DNA of 64,000 nucleotides from assembly GCA_029449245.1 (NCBI GenBank), contig JANATF010000012.1, forward strand, positions 124,001-188,000. Reading direction: 5' to 3'. Every line of letters begins with the position of its first letter. The first letter of the stretch is position 1. Both the position numbers and the translations under genes were made by a program. Origin of the DNA: Mortierella alpina (Eukaryota > Mortierellomycota > Mortierellomycetes > Mortierellales > Mortierellaceae). Of this stretch, positions 30,201-41,916 are shown one piece after another. A model generated the notes under the pieces. It saw nothing but the letters and a program-made list of their open reading frames with translations. It was not told the origin of the DNA and did no database searches.

Positions 30201-32675
30201 GAAGGCTGCAGCCGAGTTGGCTGCCGCTGCTCAGTCCAAGCCTGCAGATTCTGCCAAGGCTGGACTCTCTGTCGATCTTGGACGCACTGTTTCTGCTCCC
30301 ACTACCAGCGCATCTACCCGTATCGAGAACTTTGGCGCTGTGAGCTATCCCTCCCACATTCAATCTCCCGGTAACGCTGATGCTCAAGGAAAGTTCAGAT
30401 ACGACCGCGACTTCCTCATGCAGTTCATGAGTGTCTGCACGGACAAGCCCGATTCACTGCCCTCGCTCGATGTCTTGGGAGGAGATGGAAACGAGCGTGG
30501 AATGCAATCGCCAGGAGGTTCGCAGCGTGGACCCCGTGGCATGCCCAACGGTCGTGGAAAGCCCATGCCCGCAATGGGTTCTTTCAACCTCGGTGGTAGC
30601 AAGATGGGCTTGGGTGGACCTACCCCCATGGGTATGCGCACCCCAAGTGGAGATAGCCGTATGCACCGCACTCCCAGTGAGGGCGGCTTCATGCCCCAGC
30701 GCAACAACCTGGCTCGCCCCCCTTCGCAGCGCGGATCGCGTGGTGGCAAGCGTGGCGGAGGAAACCGTGGCTCGGACCGCGGCCACCAAGAGCCTGCACT
30801 TACCATTCCTCTTGCTGACATTGTTCCTCTGGAGAAGACCGATAATGCATGGACCCCCGCTGTCAACGCCAGTGTTACCCCTGCTACTATCCCTGCTGAC
30901 GAGACCATGTCACAAGAGCTGGTGGCCCGTAAGGTCAAGGGTTTGTTGAACAAGCTTACGCTCGAGAAGTTTGACAGTATTTCCGACAAGGTCATCGAAA
31001 TCGCCAACTTGAGCTCGAGAGAGGAGGACGGCACGACTCTGAAGCATTGTATTCAGATTATCTTTGAGAAGGCCACCGATGAGCCCAACTTTGGCAGCGT
31101 CTACGCACAGTTGTGCCACAAGCTTATGGAGAAGGTCTCGCCTGATGTCAAGGATGTGAGCGTGGAGGGCTCGACTGGAGGCAAGCTCTTCCGCAAGTAT
31201 CTTCTTCACAGGTGCCAGGAGGACTTTATGAAGGGCTGGAAGGACAAGGCGGCCGCTGGCGGTGTCTCGTTGAACGACAAGGACGGCCCTGATCTGATGT
31301 CGGACGAGTACTACGTCATGATGAAGGCCAAACGCCAGGGTCTCGGTCTCATCCATTTTATCGGAGAGCTGTTCAAGTTGAACATGCTGACTGAGAAGAT
31401 TATGCACGAGTGCGTGAAGAAGTTGCTGGCCAACGTCAAGGAGCCCGAGGAGGAGGAGACCGAGGGTCTTTGCAAGCTTATGACGACCATTGGAGCTCAG
31501 TTGGATCGCCCCGAGGCTAAGAACCACATGGACATTTACTTTGGTCGTATGCACGAGCTGACCAAGAACAATAAGCTTCCCAGCCGTATCCGTTTCATGG
31601 TTCAGGATGTGATCGACATGCGTGCCAACAAGTGGGTCAACAGACGTGCGCCCTCAGGCCCCAAGAAGATTGCTGCCATTCACGAGGAGGCCCAGAGACA
31701 GGCAGAGGAGAAGGAAATGATGCGCCGTACCGCTTCATCTGGTGGCGGACGTGGCTTGCCCAACCGTCGTGAGCAATTGAGCCGTGGTCCTTCCTTCCGT
31801 GGCTCCGGCTCTGGTGACGCCCGCAATGATATGAGTGGAGTTCCCCAGGTCGGTGCCGATGGCTGGTCAACGGTCGGATCTGGTCCCGTCATGCCCAAGA
31901 AGGCTGGAGATCTCTCCTCGTTCGGCAACACCAGCCGTGCCAAGGGTAGCGGTGTCCCCAGTCTCGGACCCAGCCAGTCGGTCTTTGGATCCCTCAACAA
32001 GGGCAAGCGCGCCGATGCCAAGGCTGCTACCCAGGCGGAGCCTGTTCGCCAAATCAGCTCTACCAACATTTTTGCGTAAGTCCCATGGTCTATGTTTTGA
32101 GTTCAATCATGAACCGATTTGCTGACGGATGATTTTTTTTCTTTTGTAGTGCTTTGGAGGGTGAGGCTGGTGACCGTCGTGGCAGTGTAGATGCAGAGAA
32201 ACCTGCCTCAGGGCGCCCAAGGTTGAACTTGCTCCCTCGTTCAGCACCTGTAGCTGCTGAGAGTGCAAGCGCAAGTGCAGAGTCTAAGTCTGAGGCCAGC
32301 TCAGCACCCAAGAAGACTGAGGATGAAGCCAAGCGCAGCATCAGCAACACGCTCAAGGAATACATGTCTATCAGGGATATGAACGAGCTTTTGATCAGTG
32401 TCAAGGAGCTGGACGCGTGCTACAAGCCTCTGCTTGTTACAGAGTTTTATAACGAGTCCATGGAGATGAAGCAGGCAGATGTCGACAGCATTGCCGAGAT
32501 CTTCAAGAAGCTGTCAACGGAAAAGCTGCTGACGTCCGAGGACTTTGAGACTGGATTTGCAGACCCTCTCGAGTTTTTGGCCGACACCGCCATTGATGTT
32601 CCCAACGCATACAAATACGCAGCCCAGTTGCTTGAAGCCGCTGGCATGGATCCCGCCAAAGCCGCCAAGCCTTAG
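27267..32675 (+). CDS. TIF4631: eIF4G translation initiation scaffold
   Basis: Six exons (27267-27598, 28362-28492, 28677-28831, 28922-29269, 29374-32075, 32150-32675) give about 1397 aa. The N-terminal third is Pro/Ala/Gln low complexity. Residues about 440-600 are a Lys-Glu-Arg repeat helix (KEERKE-type), likely a long single helix. The canonical eIF4E-binding motif YDRDFLM starts at Y665 (human is YDREFLL). After an RGG/Gly-Arg-rich segment, the MIF4G domain spans about 835-1075 (ELVARKVKGLLNKLT...TLKHCIQIIFEKA) and binds eIF4A. The last exon carries an MA3-type domain from about residue 1285 (RSISNTLKEYMSIRDMNELL), which many fungal eIF4Gs lack. It bridges eIF4E, eIF4A, eIF3 and Pab1. Intron 1 (763 nt) is long. 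The third exon could alternatively begin at 28639; both keep frame. Confidence 0.93.
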
Positions 32676-33428
32676 ACATTTTCTTGTTTCCTTCCCCTCC
32701 CCCTCCTTGTATCCTCTCACTTACGCATCATCGCACAGACGAAAAATCAATATACACCTCCTTTCCATAGGCATTACCGCTGTCCGTTATACTTTTAAGC
32801 ATAGCTCTGTTTTTACCACCTCACCTCCTCACTCCTTTAGGTTTACGTCTTCACCGCATTCAATAGTTTATCGTATTTTTTTTTTCGTGCTACTTGGAAC
32901 AGAAAGTCTGGTGTGGTATGGGTGAGTCCAACCGAAAAAAAAAAAAAAAAAAAAGCATTGTTCTTTTTGGTTTTTTTTTGGTTTCCTTTCACTGGTACTT
33001 TTTTTGTCATATATAAATCACCCACATGCTTTTATCGCTCTTGTTTTCTCTCTATTCTTTCACCAGGGACATCCTAGTGCTCCTTTCACAAGGATAACGC
33101 GTTAAGGATATTACATATACGGTCGTGCAGCGGAAGGATTTGTGCAAATTTTCCTCCGCGGAATGAAATGAGCGGGATAAGTAGGAAACGAATGTCAGAC
33201 CGAAGAGCTCAGCAGGAGTGAAATGTGGGCATGTTTCGAGTTGAAACAGACCGAAGCAAGGCTGGGCAGAGCAGGCAGGAGGAGCAAAGAAAGTTTTTTT
33301 TTGCTATTTTGGAACACAGTGTCTATGCACGATGTCCTACGAAGCGCCAGGCCTCATGCATGTTGTCATTCCAGGCGATAATGCGCTCCATTATATAATG
33401 CAGAGTGCGAAAATATGATTTGAGTTTG

Positions 33429-33550
33429 GGCGAGAGAGAAGAGAGAGTGAGAGAGTGAGAGTGGGCTAGCTAGGAAAATGGAGAAGAGAAAGAGAGTGAG
33501 TGAGAGCGAGAGAGAGAGAGCGCGAGAAAGAGAGCGCGCAAGAGAGAGAA
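33429..33550. repeat. GA-rich (GAGAGA) microsatellite tract
   Basis: About 120 nt of GAGA, GTGAGA and GCGAGA units, interrupted once near 33465-33485. Purine-only on the plus strand. Confidence 0.75.
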
Positions 33551-34306
33551 CGCTGGTGCCTTAATACACTTTGCCGCTGACTTAGGTAACATGAGTTGGG
33601 GTCTGGGCGGTGTTCATTTCTCTTCTTCAGTTTGTTCAATTCGGTACTCGTTACAGTTACCTTCACCAAGGTACATCTTTTATTTTTTTTTATTAGGTGT
33701 TGGCCATAAGCCATGTTTGAGAGCGAGTGTTACGCCAAAAGGAAGCATGGGAAAAGTAAAAAGAACACGGATAAACAGCCGTAGGTAGTGAGGAGTGTGG
33801 CGCGTATTCAAAGTCGGTGTGCGAGGATCATGTGCATTGTGGACATATTGTTCAAAACAGGGAAGAGGGGCAATGGAGGAAGGCAGGGGGGACAGAGGGG
33901 GGGCAAAGTTCACCCTTCCTCAAGGCAGGCGGGCAGGAAGAAGCCGAGTCGCCCATCGTGTCTCAAGGACTATATAAATATAATGCGCACAAGACGCCAT
34001 TTGCCTTGAAGGGAAGGCGTCTTATTCTCTCTCAACCCGTTCGATAAGACCGCGCCGATGCATCCGTGTGCGAGTGTAGCGAGTACGAATGTGAATGCGA
34101 GTGCCGCCAACATGAGCACCCGAAGAATAACGACTTCCATCCATAAATACAACGAAATTGCCTACGGTTCATAAACATACCTGTATCACACGTTGAGAGC
34201 GTGCAAGCTTTTGAAGGTATCTTTTATAACCACCTTCTTTTGGCTCCTACATGATCGTCTCTCTCTTAGAGCAGACCCGTACCCTCTTTTCGTTACGCTC
34301 CCCTGT

Positions 34307-34308
<2 letters not shown>

Positions 34309-34347
<39 letters not shown>
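34309..34347. repeat. (CT)n microsatellite
   Basis: An uninterrupted run of about 19 CT units, embedded in a longer pyrimidine-rich segment. Confidence 0.9.
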
Positions 34348-34356
<9 letters not shown>

Positions 34357-35102
34357 TACCTCCCTTTTGTCTCCCTCTTTCTCACCTCCATCTTGCACTT
34401 TTCCAAAGTCTCTCGACGTCATATCTCTCTCGCGCCCAGCTATAACAGAGTGAGTGTCTGCGCTCTGCTCCCCCCCTTTTTTTCCGCCTTACCTGACATA
34501 ACTTTGCTCCTTACAGAAACTATATCTGCTGCTTCGACTGGCTAGCCACAGAGTACATGTACAGTAGCGCTTGTTCGTTTGGCGACATGTACTGCACATG
34601 TACTTGGATACATGTGCGCCCCATGGGACGAGGAAGCATTGTTGGCTTTCAACTGCGGCTCGTGTCAGACTGCGAGAGCTACCTCTGCCACCTTGTCATG
34701 CACCATAACCACAAAGCAGTATAGGGTGCTTAGGGGGGCACGAGAAGCGAGAGGAGAAGAGAGAGAGTGTGTGTGTGTGGGATACATGGAAAGAGGGGTG
34801 GGACGAGTGTGAGCCAAGTCCGTGGATGTGGGATCCAGAGATCATGGTCGAATGGCCATTTGCGGATACCAGGCCTTGGACAAGGGCGAACCTCCCGTTG
34901 GGCTGGATAGCAAACGTGTGTGTTGTTTGATTATTTTTGTTGTTGTCGTTTCAAATTTTTATCATATCTCACACTCTCACTCACTCGCTCACTCTCTTCT
35001 CGCTCTCTCTCTTTCTCATTCTCTCTCTCTCTCTCCCTCTCTCTTTTCTTCCTCTTCTTCCTCTTCCTTCTCTTTCTCCTTCTCATTTGCATCCGAATCC
35101 TC

Positions 35103-35103
<1 letters not shown>

Positions 35104-35134
<31 letters not shown>
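35104..35134. repeat. (CT)n microsatellite
   Basis: Second uninterrupted CT array of about 15 units, preceded by 150 nt of CTCT/TTCC-rich pyrimidine sequence from about 34975. Confidence 0.85.
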
Positions 35135-35139
<5 letters not shown>

Positions 35140-35316
35140 TCTCTTTAACGAACCCCCTCCACATTGTTATGACACGCCCATATCCTGCCTTCTGATTAAT
35201 GACATTATAACTTGCCCTTCACGATCCATATTCATCGCACACACACTCCCACTCATCTACCACCACCACCACCACAACTACTATCACTCCCACCACCGCT
35301 ACTCACTCCACGCAAA

Positions 35317-35328
<12 letters not shown>

Positions 35329-35349
<21 letters not shown>
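35329..35349. repeat. (CA)n microsatellite
   Basis: About ten uninterrupted CA units downstream of an ACC-rich stretch. Confidence 0.85.
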
Positions 35350-35352
<3 letters not shown>

Positions 35353-35908
35353 CACTCACATAGAATCACCCTCTGCCTTCCATTGATCCCTGATTCCTGT
35401 TGCCTGCCACTCTTGCATTCTGATTCACGTCCAGTAACGGTACATGACAGTGGCTACATGACAAACCCAACTTGCACCCGCATTGTCTGGTCGTTTCGGG
35501 CCTAGTGCCCTTGATGGCATGGAGTAGGAAATAGCCTTAACCGATTTTCCGCTCACTAACTTCTCTCACTCTCTGTCTCCTCTCACTCTCTCTGTCTCCC
35601 TCTCACTCGTTCTTGTGTATGCTCTTATTAGGCCCTTCTTACCCTACGCACTCTCACTCACTCACTCACGCGTTACCCCATCCGACCAGAAACGACTCTT
35701 TTTTTTTATTTCACGCCCACCCCTCCCATTCCTCTGCAAGGACTCGGCAAACGCCCAATCGACCAAACGAGCACATCCATTTTGTCTTCTCGCCTTCTGT
35801 AAATTTCCCTTTTCTACTCTTTGTGTTCCATTCTCACTTCACGAACCCCTTACAAAGCCAAACCCAGGACAAAACCAACACCGTCAAGAAACAAAAAAAA
35901 AGGACGCC

Positions 35909-38900
35909 ATGGGAAATTTTCTTTCGCAGTTCAATGACCTGGTCAACCGAGACGGGGACGCCAAAGTCCCCGATGTACAGCTCGACTTTGAGGGTAAGGC
36001 ACAAAGAAAGAGAGAGACTGTTTCCACCTGGCTTGGCAGGAGTATCTTGTTAAAGTGTGAGAGACACACAGCTTATTTGAGTTGTCCCTAGTGGATTTGG
36101 TTGATCCCGCCCTAACGCGTATCTTTTTTTTTTTTTTTTTTTTTTTTTGCTGCTCGTGCTTGTCACTGGCAAAAATAGATTCCTCCATGACCGAGGAGGA
36201 TCTCGAGTCGTACTCCAATGTGCTGCACATGCTAGAGCCAACAGCAGATCTACTCGAGCTGCTGCGAACATACGAGGGTTGCGGAGAATATATCCGTCAG
36301 GTATGTCCTCAATTGCCCGTTTCCCCTCTCTCTCACACACACACTCTTGCCTCTATCACCCCTTCTTGCCTTGGATTGTTTGTTTTTGGCTTGATTCCCG
36401 AGAAAAGGGAAGGGAGGCAAAATAAGCCAGCACAACACGACAAATGCCTGTGAGGCAGGAGCTTGCGGGACTTCAGGGACGCAGATAAGGATCAATTTGG
36501 ATACTGGGAGTGACCCATCAATCTGCAGATCGTTTGTTTAGCGGATCAAGATTTACTCCCATCTTCCATACAACCTCACAAAGACACATCCCCGCTGACA
36601 CGAGATGTGAGAGCAAGGGCGAGCTCAGAGAAAAAGCGAAGAGAGGGGCCTGTTCTGAATGGTGTTGTGATCATGGGCTAGGTAGGGGTGTGCTATTTCA
36701 CGTTGAATTCTTTGCAGTGCAGCATTGTAGATAAGCCAGGCGAGTGCAAGGGGTCCAGATGCAGCTGCCCCTCTCGCTTGTGTTCGTGTTTTTTTTTCTT
36801 CCTTTTTGCTTTCGGCCAACCCCCGCCATCCACCAGCAATCCAGAATCGACCGTTGTTCTATTTTACGGCATCATCTCAAAACCATATCCCTGGAGGGGC
36901 GGATGAACGCTCAAGATGGACGAATGGGATCCGAGTCCACCATAACTAGGCTGATGAGTTTATGGGCGGCTGGACAGCAGGGGCTCTTGGCGAGAGAAAA
37001 AAGGGGGATACAACTCTGTGCTGACAACAGTGTGATGGAGGTTTACAGGATGAGAAAGCCATGCCGGACATGGTACCCTTTTTTTTTTTGACTGAACAAG
37101 GGGTTTGGCACGGTACGGCAAGCGACGGTATCAATCAACAGGAGGCGCGGTTTGATGGCTGAATAGGGATGGGCGAGACAATGATATCGGAGGAGCACTG
37201 AATAGTTCTTTTACCGCGTCCGAGGGTCGATAACGATTGGTGATCAACTGCATATGCACTCGGGGAGAATCCATCCACAGGACCTTACTTGACAAGAAGC
37301 AATTGAGTTTCAATTGTCCCCTGCTTTCACCGTGCCACCCTCAGACGCTCATCAAAAAAGGATACTTGCCCCTCCACGATCGCTACAATTCTTGTATGAG
37401 ATGTTCTTTTTTATTCCGCCCTTGTCAGACCGATGGTGCTCTCATGCGTAGAGCCTGTCTGTGCATATCATTCACAAGAGCATCTCCGTCCTCTCGTATT
37501 CTCGGCTCAATCTGCACCCCTGTTGTTTCCCTTGTATGGGAATGTGGTTTATTTGTAACCACTCTTGCGGTGGCGGTTATGGTGTGGTTGCTTTCCTTGC
37601 GTCGTCCCTCCCCTTGCGTAGCTTGGACCTCATCTCTAGATGACAAAGTCGGACGTGGCGAGGAGTTTTTTTTACCTTTAGTGTTTGTCTGTTTGTTTTT
37701 TTTGGGGTGTTTCCTCTCGGCGCTGTCTTGTGCTATTTCCTCTGTAATGTTCACCCTGGCTGTCAACGAGAGTCTGTCACGGAACAAGAAAATAGTATTC
37801 CGGCTCTCAGTGTCACGAACCGCGTCATTTGTTGTTTGCCGCCAAATTTTATAATCTATTCCTAGAGCCCTTGCTGGGTTTAGTCGATGCCGAGGCCGAG
37901 GCTCTCTTTGGGGCTGGCTATTATTGTCCTTCATCGTAAAACGATGGGAGATGATGGGCTGGGGTCTGAGACTCTTTGCAAGATGGAGAACAGCCCTCGT
38001 TTGCAATGACTTGCTTTTTGTCGTGTGGGAATCGCTTGCTCGTTCTTGGACGCGTTTGGGAATCGAGTTATTTTTACACATTTATGGTTGTTCGCCAAAG
38101 AGCCCAGTTCTATTTTCATTCTTGTGGCCAGTTCAGAAGGACTCTGCATTCATTGCCCTCAGGAGCTTCAAGGAGTGAGGCGAACCCGAGGAACACGGAC
38201 ATGGATACCAACACCGCTAAAGGATGGATTAGTGCTACGAGTCTGGACCCCGAAGGAGAGGGATTTACATAATCCCGTTCGCGCTGGATGCACACTGATA
38301 ATTAACCCAAATGGTTTCATGCTCGCTGATAGGCCATTGGCTCGCCCGGACCAGAAGCAGAGGCGGAGGCATGGAACCACGTGCGACCTGCCGTGGCCAA
38401 ACTCAAAATGTTCTACAAGTACTCCACCTCCATCGGTAGGGTCCCTGACTTCATGACCTTTGCATTGTGTCTGCTTCTATCTGCCATACACAGACACAAT
38501 TCTTTGTGGGCCTTATTACTTCCGTTGGACGAAAGACATGCTGACTAACATTACTATTACGCGAATGACATAGAACACTGCCTCCCTCAGATCTTGCAGA
38601 CACTGTGCATTGGCGATGTGAACAAGAACTTGGAGCGGCACCAAGCCTTGGCGAGGATCCTGTGCCAACTCTTGGACTTTGTCTTTGAATTTGATTCGCT
38701 CAAGATGAAGACTCCCCAGATTCAAAATGACTTTTCATACTACCGCCGCTGCCTGTCGCGTGGCAAGTTGTCGAACGAGACCGATCTCAAGTCGGCCATG
38801 AACGAGGATGAGCTTGCGAACCAAGTGTCGATGTTCTATGCATACCCAACACCGATGTTGAAGACGGTGACGGAGGTGACGACGCAGTTTGTGGCCAAGA

Positions 38901-39241
38901 ACCGGGTCGGACGGAGTGTGTCCGAGTGCCTGTCGACGTTGGCCAACGTGTGTTACCACACGGTGAGCAACAACAAGAAGAAGCCACAGAGACCGGAGAC
39001 GACGGCGTTTTGCCTGCGGGTGATGGTGATTTCAATCATCATCTACGACCACATTGACCCACAAGGAGCGTTCTCCAAGAGCTCACCGATCAACATCAAG
39101 AGCTCGGTCAAGGCCATTCACTCGCATGGAAACTCGAGTGATACCCCGAACCTGATCTCGGCACTCAAGTACAACACAAAGCATCTCAACGACCCCAGCA
39201 CGCCCAAAACCATCAAGACCTTGATGGCGACTACAGCGTAG
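35909..39241 (+). CDS. CYRI/FAM49-family Rac1-binding protein (DUF1394)
   Basis: Four exons (35909-35993, 36179-36300, 38333-38435, 38574-39241) give 325 aa, almost the same as the 324 aa of human CYRI-B. It begins MGNFLSQF, with Gly2 positioned for N-myristoylation as in animal CYRI. The signature NDFSYYRR segment puts the arginine pair at R161/R162; in human CYRI-B the equivalent pair (R160/R161) contacts active Rac1. Further conserved blocks are SMFYAYPTPMLKT, ECLSTLANVC, FCLRVMVISIIIYDHI and KYNTKHLND. Family role: membrane-tethered buffer of active Rac1 that limits the WAVE/SCAR-Arp2/3 complex. Intron 2 is 2,032 nt, far longer than other introns here, yet the flanking exons join in frame exactly where the family sequence is continuous. 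The role in this fungus is inferred. Confidence 0.93.
36301..38332 (+). other. Unusually large (2.0 kb) intron of the CYRI gene
   Basis: GT-AG ends (GTATGT...GATAG) and exact phase match support a single intron. Inside are overlapping open frames on both strands; the longest with an ATG is antisense, 38081-37425, 218 codons, basic and Ser/Thr/Arg-rich, with no recognisable domain. T-rich tracts occur near 36787 and 37080. No clear RNA gene was recognised. Confidence 0.7.
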
Positions 39242-39387
39242 AGACAATCAGCAAAAAAAAAGTGCCACAGTCCGAGATCTTGTTTCCTTCCTCTCTTTTT
39301 TTTCAACTCTTTTTTTTTTTCAAATCCATAAGCACCCTGTGTTTTCTGCCTTGTTCGTCTCTTGTTGCCTCTGCCTCTCATCGCATA

Positions 39388-39393
39388 AATAAA
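39388..39393 (+). terminator. AATAAA poly(A) signal of the CYRI gene
   Basis: Perfect AATAAA about 147 nt after the CYRI stop codon, in an A-rich context. Confidence 0.5.
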
Positions 39394-39749
39394 ATTAAAA
39401 AACAGCTATGTGGTTGTCAAGAGGTATGTCCGGATCCACCACTGAACAGCGAATACGTCCCCCTTGTTCGAGCATGCTAGTTCTAGGCTAAAAGCAGTAA
39501 GGTTGCTTGTTGTGATTTGCACAGCCTCACGCTAGCAGTGACTATTTTGCATCAAAAAGACGGGTGAGCGAAATTGTCTCCCCTCTTCGCCTCCACTCCT
39601 CATTCCTCATTCCTCATTGCATCCATTCCCTTCGCTCCACCGCAGGTACTGTCTTGTCATGAGATCACCAGTCAAGCGAGCCACAATGAATGACGACAGC
39701 CGTCGGTGGTCGCCAGTGGACCTTGCCTGTAGCCATGCATTGCTCCTCT

Positions 39750-39813
39750 CCTGCTCCTTGTCTGTTCTTCTCGCCTGCTCCTTGTCTCTTCTTCTCGCCT
39801 GCTCCTCTCTCTC
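39750..39813. repeat. 24-bp tandem repeat, 2.7 copies
   Basis: Two nearly identical 24-nt units (CCTGCTCCTTGTCT, then GTTCTTCTCG or CTTCTTCTCG) at 39750-39773 and 39774-39797, followed by a partial third unit. They lie just upstream of the Pro-rich gene and make a pyrimidine-rich leader or promoter segment. Confidence 0.8.
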
Positions 39814-39855
39814 ACTTTGACTGACAGTGTCCTCTCTGTTACACCACAGAATCTC

Positions 39856-41439
39856 ATGACATACCACAGCTTCCACAGATCATCGGATATCAACCCAGGC
39901 CTGGAGGAACCGTTGCCACCACCTCCCTATACAGCGACCAACCTCGATTCAGCGGCAGCGGCCCCGCCTGCTGCCTCTGTCCCAACCCCTGTGCGGCGGA
40001 ATCCACAATTCAGAGGCGAAGAAACGCCTTGTCCACCCAGCCAAGGGAGCAACGTGCGGAGAGGACCGCAGGGATACGAAGAAGTGTCACCCGAGAACCA
40101 ACACCAGCCAGGACAGTACACTTACACACCTCCAACAATAAAGCCCTCCGGCGCCGCAGCTTCTTCGACAGCAACCTCGTCGGACTTGTCGGGAACGCTT
40201 GCAGGAAGGCAATATAGTCCGCCAGAGTGGAAGCCAACCAGCGTTTCTCAAGCATGCATGTCGCCAAAGCACTCAGGTGTGGATAGCAAACCCGTGATCA
40301 GCCAGTGCACGACACAGACTGTGAACGGAAGGCAAGGGCTAGAACCATCAGGATTCGGACAGGGACACGGAACGACACAGGGGCCAGTGCAGGTGCATGT
40401 GCTCGTCAAGGAGACAAACCAACACCAAGACCAGGAGAGGAAGAAGTTGGACGAGGGGCAGGACGAACCGGCAGCACCCGTCATCTACCAGCCTGTTCTC
40501 GCACCGCGGATGTCAATGGCGGTTCGCTTGCAGTATCAGGAGCAGCAGCACCAGCAAAAGCAGCAGGGCTCTCCGATCATGGCAGTTGCATCACCCATCA
40601 TGGCTGCTACACCAGTATCCATGCCTGTCCCATCGTCTTTGCCTAGTAACATGCCGCTGCCTACCTTCGGCTCGCCGATCCCTGTCAGTATGCCGATCCC
40701 AATGCCCACCCCATTCTCCCCACCGTCTAAAAATCCCATCAACATGGAAATGCCAACTCCTACACCTGCATCGATGATGCCGCCTACTATACCCACACAG
40801 CCCCCATATCAACAGCCCCTGCATCAGCACCAGCCTCCACCTTTCCCACCACCTCAACAACCGTACCCACCGTTCCCGGCGCCTTACCAGAACCCACTTC
40901 TACCGCAATCACTACAACCCCCAACGGCCCAGTTAGGCCCAGGTCTGGTAACACACTTCAAGTGCCGCGAGTGTGGAGCGATACTAGAGTCTGAAAAGGC
41001 GACCTGTACAAGGATGCACACGCCCATGTCACGGATCTCGGGACTTGCGATTGGATATGCCACTCGACCGCATGGCCCCAGCGGCCCAGTAGGGATGAAC
41101 GACCCTAATATTCATAATGGTGGCTATGGGGCTCTACCTCTACCAGGTCCACCTCAGCCTCCAGCGGGAGCACCCACTTATCCTCTGCTGGCGCCACAAC
41201 AGCCCGTCTACTCACCACCACAGCCGCATTTCCAACAGCCACCGTTTCACCCACAGCCTTTACAGTATCCTCCGCCCATGCAGTACTCATACCCGCCACA
41301 ACCTGTATGGCAGCATCCTCAGTACCCTCCACCCCAGGTGTATTATGTTGGACCAGATAACTACGGAAGACCGGTTGCTGCGAGAGGCGAATCTGTGGTG
41401 TCGGAGCTGAAGAAGATGTGGACCGATAGTAGAACCTAA
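39856..41439 (+). CDS. Pro/Gln-rich protein with a short Cys-containing core, unknown function
   Basis: A single 527-aa open frame from the ATG at 39856, which lies ten nt after a CAG that could also be an acceptor for an unseen 5' exon. Most of it is low complexity: Pro, Gln, Met and Tyr-rich. Residues near the N-terminus include PPPPY, a PPxY motif that could recruit a WW-domain protein such as a Rsp5-type ubiquitin ligase. Around residue 370 a non-repetitive island reads HFKCRECGAILESEKATC (CxxC then a distal C), followed by SRISGLAIGYATRPHGP; this could be a partial zinc knuckle. The tail is Pro/Gln/Tyr-rich and ends ELKKMWTD. No family recognised. Sustained coding over 1.6 kb and a steady compositional bias support a real gene. 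Confidence 0.6.
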   Translation: MTYHSFHRSSDINPGLEEPLPPPPYTATNLDSAAAAPPAASVPTPVRRNPQFRGEETPCPPSQGSNVRRGPQGYEEVSPENQHQPGQYTYTPPTIKPSGAAASSTATSSDLSGTLAGRQYSPPEWKPTSVSQACMSPKHSGVDSKPVISQCTTQTVNGRQGLEPSGFGQGHGTTQGPVQVHVLVKETNQHQDQERKKLDEGQDEPAAPVIYQPVLAPRMSMAVRLQYQEQQHQQKQQGSPIMAVASPIMAATPVSMPVPSSLPSNMPLPTFGSPIPVSMPIPMPTPFSPPSKNPINMEMPTPTPASMMPPTIPTQPPYQQPLHQHQPPPFPPPQQPYPPFPAPYQNPLLPQSLQPPTAQLGPGLVTHFKCRECGAILESEKATCTRMHTPMSRISGLAIGYATRPHGPSGPVGMNDPNIHNGGYGALPLPGPPQPPAGAPTYPLLAPQQPVYSPPQPHFQQPPFHPQPLQYPPPMQYSYPPQPVWQHPQYPPPQVYYVGPDNYGRPVAARGESVVSELKKMWTDSRT

Positions 41440-41916
41440 ACCCGTGAAAATACTGTTATCCTATTAGTTTTGTAGAACATTAAAAAAACACTCTCAGCTC
41501 CTGCTGTGCAAACTGCCGCCCATCAGGAGAACAGGCTATGGAGCGGACCTTGTTTCCATGACAGGTGAACTTGAAGGCGAACCATGGCGAGCGCGCGTCT
41601 GTGCATTGAAAATGCCAGATTGCTTCACGCGCCGCGACATCAGCGTTCCTGGTACTCCTCTACCAGTATCGATGTCAACTGCCTGCTTGTCTTGTGGTTT
41701 GTCCTTGCCTTGGTCATGACCATCTCCTCTTAGTTCTTGGTTCTTGGATAACTTCCTTTTTGGTCTTGAATGCCTTCACGTTGTCCTTTGGATGCCTTCT
41801 CTTTGATTTTGGGCGCACTCCCTTTGGGCCATCCTGCCTTTAACGTTGATTGCTTCGCCTTTAAAAGGTGAAGTCAATTTTTCTTTTGGACGTACCTGCC
41901 TTAGGATTTGACAATC

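Larger units (their letters stand above)
32676..35908. other. 3.2 kb intergenic region rich in simple repeats
   Basis: No convincing gene on either strand between eIF4G and the CYRI ATG. It holds a poly(A) tract near 32937-32953, a GA-rich tract, two CT arrays and a CA array (listed separately). The last 300 nt before the CYRI start are C/T-rich and probably its 5' leader. Open frames here are translations of the simple repeats. Confidence 0.55.

Noticed and set aside
29529-30387. Long minus-strand Ser/Leu-rich open frames inside eIF4G
   Set aside because: They are antisense shadows of the Lys-Glu-Arg repeat codons; no conserved domain and fully overlapped by strong eIF4G coding.
33429-35349. 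Repeat arrays considered as CRISPR or satellite
   Set aside because: They are simple di-nucleotide arrays with no spaced direct repeats; CRISPR is not expected in a fungal nuclear genome.
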